Shown here in pieces: positions 52,957 to 60,738 of a stretch of 64,000 nucleotides of DNA. Positions within the stretch are counted from its first letter, which is position 1, and the number at the start of each line of letters is the position of its first letter. The notes beneath the pieces were generated by a model that saw only the letters and a program-made list of their open reading frames with translations, was not told the origin of the DNA and made no database searches. Position numbers and translations under genes: made by a program. Origin of the DNA: Streptomyces chromofuscus (GTDB lineage Bacteria; Actinomycetota; Actinomycetes; Streptomycetales; Streptomycetaceae); the NCBI RefSeq assembly GCF_015160875.1, contig NZ_CP063374.1:6513501-6577500 (forward strand). Reading direction: 5' to 3'.

Positions 52957-55536
52957 ATGGCACGCGGGAAACTCAGGATCTACCTCGGTGCGGCCCCGGG
53001 CGTCGGCAAGACGTACGCGATGCTGTCCGAGGCACACCGCCGGATCGAGCGCGGCACCGACTGCGTGGTGGCCTTCGTGGAGCACCACAAGCGGCAGCGC
53101 ACCGAGGTGATGCTGCACGGCCTGGAGGAGATCCCGCGTCGGGAGCTGGAGTACCGCGACACGGTCTTCACCGAGATGGACGTCGACGCGGTCCTGGCGC
53201 GGCATCCGCAGGTGGCGCTGGTGGACGAGCTCGCCCACACCAACGTGCCCGGCTCGCGAAACACCAAGCGCTGGCAGGATGTGGAGGAACTGCTGGCGGC
53301 CGGGATCGACGTGATATCGACGGTGAACATCCAGCACCTGGAGTCCCTCGGTGATGTGGTGGAGTCGATCACGGGGGTGCGGCAGCGCGAGACCGTGCCG
53401 GACGAGGTGGTGCGCCGGGCGGACCAGATCGAGCTGGTCGACATGTCCCCGCAGGCGCTGCGGCGGCGAATGGCGCACGGCAACATCTACAAGCCGGACA
53501 AGGTCGATGCGGCGCTGTCCAACTACTTCCGGCCCGGCAATCTGACCGCGCTGCGGGAGCTGGCGCTGCTGTGGGTGGCCGACCGGGTCGACGAGTACCT
53601 GACGGAGTACCGCAGCGAGCACCGGGTGTCGAAGATCTGGGGCTCGCGGGAGCGCATCGTGGTCGGGCTGACCGGCGGTCCCGAGGGCCGCACGCTGATC
53701 CGGCGGGCGGCCCGCCTGGCGGAGAAGGGCGCGGGCGGCGAGGTGCTGGCCGTCTACATCGCCCGCAGTGACGGGCTGACCTCGGCCTCGCCCAAGGAGC
53801 TGGCCGTCCAGCGCACCCTGGTGGAGGACCTGGGCGGCACCTTCCACCACGTGGTGGGTGAGGACATCCCGGTGGCCCTGCTGGACTTCGCGCGCGGGGT
53901 GAACGCCACCCAGATCGTGCTGGGTGTCTCGCGCCGCAAGAGCTGGCAGTACGTGTTCGGGCCGGGCGTGGGTGCGACGGTGGCCCGGGACTCGGGTCCC
54001 GACCTGGACGTGCATCTGATCACGCACGACGAGGCGGGCAAGGGGCGCGGGCTGCCGGTGGCGCGGGGGGCGCGGCTGGGCCGGGCACGGATCATCTGGG
54101 GCTGGCTCGCCGGCGTCGTGGGGCCCGTACTGCTCACCCTGCTGCTCACTGTCGGGCCCGACGCCGGTCTGGCCAACGACATGCTGCTGTTTCTGACGCT
54201 GACGGTGGCGGCGGCTCTGCTCGGCGGTCTGTACCCGGCACTGGCCTCGGCTGTGGTGGGTTCCCTGCTGCTGAACTGGTTCTTCACCCCGCCTGTCCAC
54301 ACGCTCACGATCGCCGACCCGAAGAACATCGTCGCCATCGCGATCTTCGTCGGCGTCGCGGTGTCGGTGGCGTCGGTCGTGGACCTGGCGGCCCGGCGCA
54401 CCCATCAGGCGGCCCGGCTGCGTGCCGAGTCGGAGATCCTGTCCTTCCTGGCCGGCAGCGTGCTGCGTGGCGAGGCCAGCCTGGAGGCGCTGCTGGAGCG
54501 CGTTCGGGAGACCTTCGGCATGGAGTCGGCGGCTCTCCTGGAACGGACGAGCGAGGTCGATCCCTGGACCTGTGCGGGCAGTGTCGGGCCGCGTCCCGCT
54601 CAGTGCCCCGAGGACGCGGACGTCGACATGCCCGTGGGCGACCACATGGCGCTCGCGCTGCACGGGCGGGTGCTGCCCGCCTCCGACCGCCGGGTGCTGG
54701 CCGCCTTCGCGGCCCAGGCCGCCGTGGTCCTGGACCGCCAGCGCCTGCAGCAGGAGGCCGACCAGGCCAAGGAGCTGGCCGAGGGCAACCGTAGCCGCAC
54801 CGCGCTGTTGGCCGCCGTCAGCCACGACCTGCGCACCCCCCTCGCCGGGATCAAGGCGTCGGTGACGTCCCTGCGCTCGGACGACGTGGAGTGGTCCGAG
54901 GAGGACCAGGCCGAGCTCCTCGCCGCGATCGAGGAAGGTGCCGACCGGCTCGACCACCTGGTGGGCAACCTCCTCGACATGTCTCGCCTCCAGACCGGCA
55001 CCGTCACCCCGCTGATCCGCGAGATCGACCTGGACGAGGTCGTCCCCATGGCGATGGGCGGCATACCGGACCCCGAGTCCGCGGTCGTCCTGGACGTGCC
55101 GGAGAGCCTGCCCATGGTCGCCACGGACAAAGGGCTCCTGGAACGGGTCGTCGCCAACGTCGTCGAGAACGCCGTCAAGTACAGCCCCGCCGACGAACCG
55201 GTGCTGGTCTCGGCCAGCGCCCTGGCCGACCGGGTGGAGGTCCGGGTGGTGGACCGCGGTCCCGGCGTCCCCGACGAGGCCAAGGACCGCATCTTCGCGC
55301 CCTTCCAGCGTTACGGCGACGCCCCGCGCGGCAACGGCGTCGGCCTCGGCCTCGCGGTCGCCCGCGGCTTCGCGGAGGCCATGGGCGGCACCCTCACCGC
55401 CGAGGACACCCCCGGCGGCGGCCTCACGATGGTCCTCACCCTCCGCGCGGCAGGATCGGGCACCGAGCTTCCACAGTCCGTGCCGGCAGGGACCACACGC
55501 CCGGAACATTCGGCGCAAACCGAGAGGCAGGCTTGA
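52957..55536 (+). CDS. kdpD: KdpD sensor histidine kinase, full length
   Basis: This 859-residue kinase has the N-terminal KdpD domain with a Walker-type motif GAAPGVGKTYAM, the DELAHTNVPGSRN segment, a USP-like domain, four membrane helices around residues 385-480 (VGPVLLTLLLTVG, LLFLTLTVAAALLGGLYPA), a GAF-like region and a HisKA/HATPase core with AVSHDLRTPLAGI and NGVGLGLAVARG. It senses potassium limitation and phosphorylates KdpE. The stop overlaps the second kdpE by one base. Confidence 0.95.
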   Translation: MARGKLRIYLGAAPGVGKTYAMLSEAHRRIERGTDCVVAFVEHHKRQRTEVMLHGLEEIPRRELEYRDTVFTEMDVDAVLARHPQVALVDELAHTNVPGSRNTKRWQDVEELLAAGIDVISTVNIQHLESLGDVVESITGVRQRETVPDEVVRRADQIELVDMSPQALRRRMAHGNIYKPDKVDAALSNYFRPGNLTALRELALLWVADRVDEYLTEYRSEHRVSKIWGSRERIVVGLTGGPEGRTLIRRAARLAEKGAGGEVLAVYIARSDGLTSASPKELAVQRTLVEDLGGTFHHVVGEDIPVALLDFARGVNATQIVLGVSRRKSWQYVFGPGVGATVARDSGPDLDVHLITHDEAGKGRGLPVARGARLGRARIIWGWLAGVVGPVLLTLLLTVGPDAGLANDMLLFLTLTVAAALLGGLYPALASAVVGSLLLNWFFTPPVHTLTIADPKNIVAIAIFVGVAVSVASVVDLAARRTHQAARLRAESEILSFLAGSVLRGEASLEALLERVRETFGMESAALLERTSEVDPWTCAGSVGPRPAQCPEDADVDMPVGDHMALALHGRVLPASDRRVLAAFAAQAAVVLDRQRLQQEADQAKELAEGNRSRTALLAAVSHDLRTPLAGIKASVTSLRSDDVEWSEEDQAELLAAIEEGADRLDHLVGNLLDMSRLQTGTVTPLIREIDLDEVVPMAMGGIPDPESAVVLDVPESLPMVATDKGLLERVVANVVENAVKYSPADEPVLVSASALADRVEVRVVDRGPGVPDEAKDRIFAPFQRYGDAPRGNGVGLGLAVARGFAEAMGGTLTAEDTPGGGLTMVLTLRAAGSGTELPQSVPAGTTRPEHSAQTERQA

Positions 55537-56213
55537 TGACCCGGGTGCTCGTTGTCGACGACGAGCCGCAGATCGTGCGCGCGCTGGTGATCAACCTCAA
55601 GGCGCGCACGTACGAGGTCGACGCGGCGTTCGACGGCGCCACCGCCCTTCGGCTCGCCGCCGCCTGCCATCCCGACGTGGTGGTCCTCGACCTGGGTCTG
55701 CCCGACATGGACGGTGTCGAGGTGATCAGGGGACTACGGGGCTGGACCCGGGTGCCGATCCTCGTGTTGTCCGCCCGGCACACCTCCGACGAGAAGGTCG
55801 AGGCGCTCGACGCGGGCGCCGACGACTACGTCACCAAGCCCTTCGGCATGGACGAACTGCTGGCCCGGCTGCGGGCAGCCGTACGCCGGGCGGAGCCCAC
55901 CGGCGACGACGACGTCCTGGTGGAGACCGACGAATTCACCGTCGACCTGGCCGCCAAGAAGGTCAACCGCGGCGGTGAGGACGTACGGCTCACGCCGACC
56001 GAGTGGCAGCTGCTGGAGGTGCTCGTGCGCAACACCGGCCGCCTGGTCAGCCAGAAGCAGCTGCTGCAGGAGGTCTGGGGGCCGTCGTACGGAAAGGAGA
56101 CGAACTACCTCCGGGTGTACATGGCGCAGCTGCGCAGGAAGCTGGAGGCGGACCCGTCGCATCCGAAGCGCTTCATCACGGAGCCGGGGATGGGGTACCG
56201 CTTTGAGAGGTGA
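55536..56213 (+). CDS. kdpE: KdpE response regulator, copy 2
   Basis: This 225-residue paralogue of the regulator at 52213 carries VVLDLGLPDMDGVEV and the winged helix ending ITEPGMGYRFER. The ATG is coupled to the kdpD stop by TGATG, so this copy is the translationally linked partner of KdpD, while copy 1 sits before KdpD. The pair looks like an old duplication. Confidence 0.92.
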   Translation: MTRVLVVDDEPQIVRALVINLKARTYEVDAAFDGATALRLAAACHPDVVVLDLGLPDMDGVEVIRGLRGWTRVPILVLSARHTSDEKVEALDAGADDYVTKPFGMDELLARLRAAVRRAEPTGDDDVLVETDEFTVDLAAKKVNRGGEDVRLTPTEWQLLEVLVRNTGRLVSQKQLLQEVWGPSYGKETNYLRVYMAQLRRKLEADPSHPKRFITEPGMGYRFER

Positions 56214-56333
56214 GGTGCGAGGGGGGCCAGACGGGACAACCAGGCCCGAGTGTCTCTGCCAGGGTGCGCGTGCAGGATGTGCCACCGCTCGAGAAGACGT
56301 CGGAGCCGGCCAATGGCCGCCGACCGCCTCCGG

Positions 56334-57476
56334 TCACTGCACGGCGTCATCGGCTCCGGACGAACGTGTGCGGCGGTGCAGGAACCGGCCGTGCGCGGCT
56401 TCGGCGTGGGTCACCACATAGACGTCGATGTCATCACCGGAGCCTTCGATGATGCTCTCGCCCACCCCTCGGGAGAGCAGCTCCTTCAGGCGGCTGCGCC
56501 GGGTGGCGCCGATGACGATCTGGGTGGCGTTGACCTGGCGGGCGAAGTCCAGAACCGCCTGAGCGGTGTCGTCCCCGGTCACGGTGTGGAAGCTGCCGCC
56601 GAGCTCGCCGACCAGGACCCGCTGGCGGTCCAGGAGCTTGGGGGAGGCGGTGGCGAGCCCGTCGCTGCGTTCGACGTGCATGGCGAGGAACTCGCCGCCC
56701 GCCCCGCGTGAGGCGGTCCGTTTGGCGCGCCGGATGAGGGTGTCGCCCTCGGGCCCGCCGGACAGGGCGACCAGCACCCGTTCCCGGGTGCTCCACGGCT
56801 GCTGGATGCCATGGCCTTGCCGGTATCGCAGCAGGGCTTCCTCGACACGGTCGGCGGCCCACAGCATGGCCAGCTCCCGCAGGGCGGTGAGATTGCCCAG
56901 GCGGAAGTAGTGGGACAGCGCCGTGTCGATCTTGTCGGGTGGGTAAATGTTGCCGTGCACCATGCGGCGGCGCAGCGCCTCACCGGACATGTCCACCAGC
57001 TCGATCTGATCGGCCCTACGGACCACGTCGTCGGGAACGGTCTCATGCTGCCTGACATCGGTGATCTGCTCCACGACGTCGTTGAGCGACTGAAGGTGCT
57101 GGATGTTGACGGTGGAGACGACGTCGATGCCGGCGTCCAGCAGTTCCTCGATGTCCTGCCAGCGCTTCTCGTTGCGGCAGCCGGGGACGTTGGTGTGGGC
57201 GAGCTCGTCGACCAGGGCAACCCCCGGTTTGCGGGCGAGGACGGCGTCGAGATCCATCTCGGTGAAGGACGTCCCCCGATAGGGCACGCTCTTGCGGGGC
57301 ACGGTCTCCAGCCCCTCGGCCATCTGCCGGGTCAGCGGTCGGCCGTAGTCCTCCATGAACCCGATGACCACATCGGTGCCCCGGCCGGCGCGCCGCTGAC
57401 CCTCGCTGAGCATGTCGTACGTCTTGCCCACCCCGGGGGCCGCGCCGAGGTAGACCCGCAGCCTGCCGCGTGACAT
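56334..57476 (-). CDS. Stand-alone KdpD N-terminal/USP protein
   Basis: This 380-residue protein has the KdpD N-terminal domain (GAAPGVGKTYDML, ALVDELAHTNVPGCRN) and the USP-like domain (ATQIVIGATRRSRLKELL), but no membrane helices and no kinase core. Such kinase-free KdpD forms are known in cyanobacteria and Deinococcus. It may sense or transmit signals to the full-length KdpD. It converges on the second kdpE. The ATG at 57476 was chosen by homology; the upstream frame is not KdpD. Confidence 0.9.
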   Translation of the reverse strand: MSRGRLRVYLGAAPGVGKTYDMLSEGQRRAGRGTDVVIGFMEDYGRPLTRQMAEGLETVPRKSVPYRGTSFTEMDLDAVLARKPGVALVDELAHTNVPGCRNEKRWQDIEELLDAGIDVVSTVNIQHLQSLNDVVEQITDVRQHETVPDDVVRRADQIELVDMSGEALRRRMVHGNIYPPDKIDTALSHYFRLGNLTALRELAMLWAADRVEEALLRYRQGHGIQQPWSTRERVLVALSGGPEGDTLIRRAKRTASRGAGGEFLAMHVERSDGLATASPKLLDRQRVLVGELGGSFHTVTGDDTAQAVLDFARQVNATQIVIGATRRSRLKELLSRGVGESIIEGSGDDIDVYVVTHAEAAHGRFLHRRTRSSGADDAVQ

Positions 57477-57572
57477 GCGCCTCTCCTTCCGGACGAGCTG
57501 CCCCCACTGCATGATGTGCGGCGTCCCGAACGCCGCTTGGACGTCGGCCGAAGGGCAGTCGTTCTCCCTACC

Positions 57573-57797
57573 ATGGTCGTCCTCAACGCGCCGGATGGTG
57601 CGATCGCAGGCGACCTCGCCGTTGTCACCCTGGCTCGCTGGCTCGGCCACTCGAGCCCGACCATCACCCTGGACTACTACGCCCACTTCATGCCCGAGGC
57701 CGGCGGTGAGGGAGCGAAGGGCAAACGACGCCCTGCTGGGCCGACCTGCCTAGGCCGCTGCGGCTGCACAGAAGAAACGATTCTTTACAGTCCGTGA
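57573..57797 (+). pseudogene. Tyrosine recombinase (integrase) C-terminal fragment
   Basis: The frame reads VVTLARWLGHSSPTITLDYY and continues AHFMPEAGG, which is the C-terminal catalytic end of a phage-type tyrosine integrase, with the LGHSS box and the nucleophile Tyr. Nothing of the earlier domains is present upstream, so this is a remnant about 75 residues long. A hairpin follows directly. It indicates an old integration event to the right of the kdp locus. Confidence 0.65.
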
Positions 57798-57798
57798 G

Positions 57799-57829
57799 GA
57801 GGAGGGCGCGGTATCGCTGCGCCCTCCTC
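57799..57829 (+). terminator. Hairpin after the integrase fragment
   Basis: A perfect 11-bp stem (GAGGAGGGCGC and its complement) with a 9-base loop starts two bases after the integrase stop. Confidence 0.65.
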
Positions 57830-58057
57830 GGCGCTTCGTGGCCCCGGCGGACTGCTCACCTTGAGTGTCGCTCGGTGGCCCCAGGGCTGAGTGCTGCGGA
57901 GAGGCTGATCGGTGCCGGCGCTTGCAGTTGGGGAGTGAGGCGGCGAAGCGGAGCGCGTTTCATCCTCCCCGGATTCTCCCCAGCGGCCTCAGAGACGTTC
58001 GAGACGCCTACGATCGGGGTCTCCGTCCTGCAGAGCGGTCGCTCCCACAGTGATTAC

Positions 58058-59179
58058 TCAGAGCCAGTCTCGGTACTTGAAGATGACATACAAACTGGTG
58101 CAAACGATCGCCATAAGGGTGATCGCGAAGGGGTATCCGAACACCCAGTGCAACTCCGGCATGTGCGTGAAGTTCATCCCGTAGATCGTCCCGACCAACG
58201 TCGGGGCGAACAGAATGGCCGCCCAGGACGAGATCTTCTTGATCTCCTCGTTCTGCTCGAACCCCGCCTCCGCCAGCGCCCGCATCTCCGCGTTCTGCTG
58301 CTGGGTGACGAGGGTCGCGTTGACGGTGAGGATCTCGGTGAGAGCCTGGCGGAAGCCGTCGACGCGCTCGCTGGTGTGGGTGACGTGGTCGGCGACGTCC
58401 CGCAGGTAGCGCTGGAGCTCCTCGTCCGTGCCGTACTTGGCGAAGCCCGCCATCAGGCCGTGCAGCATGCCCACCTAGGGGACGGGTGGCGCCCTGGAAC
58501 TCGACCATCTCGCGGGACAGCTCGTAGATGCGCCGGGAGACCCTCGGGTCGCCGCGGAACACCTCCGTCTCGATCTCGTCCACGTCGTTCTGGACGCCCG
58601 CGACGACCGGCGCGTAGCCGTCGACGACCGCGTCGAGGATCGCGTACAGCACCGCCTCCGGGCCCAGCTTCAGCAGCTCCGGCGTCTCCTCCATGCGGCG
58701 CCGCACGGCGGAGAGGTCCGGCGCCGCACCGTGGCGGACCGTGATCACGAAGTCGGGGCCGACGAAGACGTGCAGCTCGCCGAAGTCGACCTCCTCTGGT
58801 GCGTCGAGGTAGCGGGCCGCCCGCAGGACGACGAAGAGGGTCTCGCCGTAGCGTTCCAGCTTCGGCCGCTGGTGCGCCTCCATCGCGTCCTCGACGGACA
58901 GCGGGTGCAGGCCGAACTCCTCGGCCAAGGAGAGCAGTTCGCTCGCCGTGGGGCGGGCCAGCCGATCCAGGCCATGCCGGACGGCTTCGCGCGCAGTGCG
59001 CGGTAGGTGTCGGCGAGGGTCGCGGGAGAGGAGACCCGCACGCCGTCCTCGTACAGCGCCGCCTGGACCACGCTGCCGATCTCCACGGGCTGCGCGGCCG
59101 GCGGATGCACGACGGGGGACGGGCCGTCCACCAGTGGCCGCGGGGGAAGCGCGCGCCGTCGGCCGGACCTCTTGGGCAT
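58058..59179 (-). pseudogene. corA: corA magnesium/cobalt transporter, two frameshifts
   Basis: Joined across frames, the sequence gives a CorA protein of about 370 residues from the ATG at 59179: DTYRALRAKPSGMAWIG, then a shift, then PTASELLSLAEEFGLHPLSV through EMVEFQGATRPL, then a shift, then GMLHGLMAGFAKYG and the C-terminal GMNFTHMPELHWVFGYP with the GMN motif. Near 58960 one C appears to be missing; near 58477 one extra A sits in CCCCTAGGTGGGC. The rest is well conserved, so the damage is recent or the two sites are sequencing errors. Confidence 0.8.
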
Positions 59180-59328
59180 GTTCTTCCAGGCGATGGGGCA
59201 CCTCCCTGGTCGGCTTGCGGCGGTGTGATCGTACAACAGGATATACGGGGCAAACGGCATCAGGACGGCGCGGATCCCGTCTCCCTTGCGGACCGAACCT
59301 GTCCGCAAGCGCCGTTGGCGTGCGGTCC

Positions 59329-59636
59329 ATGACGAAGACGACGCCCGTGCTCGGCACCCGCGCCCTCAACCGCGCCACCCTCGACCGGCAGCTGCTCCTG
59401 CACCGCGCGCCGCTGTCCGCGAAGGCGGCGGTGGAGCACCTCGTCGGACTCCAGGCCCAGGAGGTCAAGCAGCCGTACTACGCGCTCGCCGCCCGCCTCG
59501 ACGGCTGGTCGTCGAGCCGTTCGACGGGCTCACCCGGGCCCGGCGCCGGGAGGTGACCGACGAGGCCGAGCGCGTGCTCCAGGTGCTGTACCAGGGATCG
59601 TCGTACGACATCCGGTTCGGAACCGTCCTGCCGTGA
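59329..59636 (+). pseudogene. Winged-helix DNA-binding protein, internally deleted
   Basis: The start reads VLGTRALNRATLDRQLLLHR and HLVGLQAQEVKQPYYALAAR, as in the AlkZ-related winged-helix family of about 360 residues. Within 60 residues the sequence jumps into another frame that reads VEPFDGLTRARRREVTDEAE and ends DIRFGTVLP, the family C-terminus. About 250 residues are therefore missing, together with a frame change. Confidence 0.65.
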
Positions 59637-59658
59637 GACGCGCCCGAGCCCATGGAGA

Positions 59659-59699
59659 GGGGGCGCTGCGGGCCGCTCGTGGAGGCCCGCAACGCCCCC
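59659..59699 (-). terminator. Hairpin after the trypsin gene
   Basis: A 16-bp stem with one wobble pair (GGGGGCGCTGCGGGCC and its partner) and a 9-base loop lies about 40 bases past the trypsin stop codon. Confidence 0.7.
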
Positions 59700-59740
59700 T
59701 GGCTTGCTCACCTGAGTGATCCTCAGGAGTCCTGTGGCAG

Positions 59741-60526
59741 CTACGAGTTGACCTGCGCGGTCACCAGGTTGGAGAAGGTCGCCATCCGGGTGTAGACACC
59801 CGGATGGCCGGCCAGCGCGCAGCCCTCGCCCCAGGAGGTGATCCCTGCCAGGACGCCCCCGATGAGCAGCGGACCGCCGCTGTCGCCCTGACAGGTGTCC
59901 ACGCCGCCGGAGGTGTATCCGGCGCACACCATGTCGCTCGCCACGAAGTCGGAGCCGTACGAGCCGGCGCAGCTGGAGTCGGACACGGTCGGCACGGTCG
60001 CGGTCCGCAGCTGGTTGGAGGAGCCGCCGTTCTGGGAGGTGGTGCCCCAGCCGAGCACCCGGGCCGTGGTGCCGGCCGCGTACACGGAGGTCTGCGTGGA
60101 GGTGACGTACTTCGCCGTGGTGTACGGCATCGACGTCGACAGCGTCAGCACGGCCACGTCGTCGCCGTTGGTGACGTCCGTGTAGCCGGGGTGGATCCAG
60201 ATCCTGCTGACCCGGCTCACCGTGCCGTTGGTGCCGTTGAGGTACGTGCGGCCGCCGACCACGCGGACGCTGCTGGTGGTCTCGCCGACCATGCAGTGCG
60301 CGGCGGTCACGACCTTCGTCGGGGAGACCAGCGTGCCGCCGCAGAACTGGTTCTGCGAGGCGTCCGTGATCTGCATCATGAACGGGTACGCCGTCGTGGT
60401 GGTCGTCGTACCGCCGACGACGGGCTGCGGGGCGGCGACGGCGGCGGGGGCGGTGAGCAGCGCGGTCGCGGCGGCGACGGTCGCGGCGGCGGCGGCGGTC
60501 CTTCTCGCTCGGGTGAGCCCGAACAT
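59741..60526 (-). CDS. Secreted trypsin-like serine protease
   Basis: This 261-residue protein has a signal peptide (RARRTAAAAATVAAATALL, cleaved near AVAAP) and a mature chain beginning VVGGTTTTTT. The catalytic triad is His77 in TAAHC, Asp123 in DDVAVL and Ser216 in GDSGGP; Asp210 marks trypsin-type specificity for Lys/Arg. It closely resembles Streptomyces trypsins. The ATG at 60526 follows GAGGAGA. It is not linked to the biosynthetic cluster. Confidence 0.95.
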   Translation of the reverse strand: MFGLTRARRTAAAAATVAAATALLTAPAAVAAPQPVVGGTTTTTTAYPFMMQITDASQNQFCGGTLVSPTKVVTAAHCMVGETTSSVRVVGGRTYLNGTNGTVSRVSRIWIHPGYTDVTNGDDVAVLTLSTSMPYTTAKYVTSTQTSVYAAGTTARVLGWGTTSQNGGSSNQLRTATVPTVSDSSCAGSYGSDFVASDMVCAGYTSGGVDTCQGDSGGPLLIGGVLAGITSWGEGCALAGHPGVYTRMATFSNLVTAQVNS

Positions 60527-60738
60527 GAGTCTCCTCAAGCGGTTGCCGGTGGGGGGTCGCGCGGGTGGGGGGTGGAGCACGGGCGCCTCGGGACCGACCC
60601 CCGTGTGCCCGGCGAGCGGCACGGGACTAAGCTAGGGCCGGGCGCCGACCTGCCCCAATCAGGGAACTCCCTAAGGGAGTTGGGCAGGGAAAACCCTCGG
60701 TGCGGCGTCCCTCGTCCGGAACGTCCGCCGCACCGGCC

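Noticed and set aside
51838..55518. 1226-residue minus-strand open frame across kdpE and kdpD
   Set aside because: It mirrors the codon structure of kdpD and kdpE and shows no recognisable domain.
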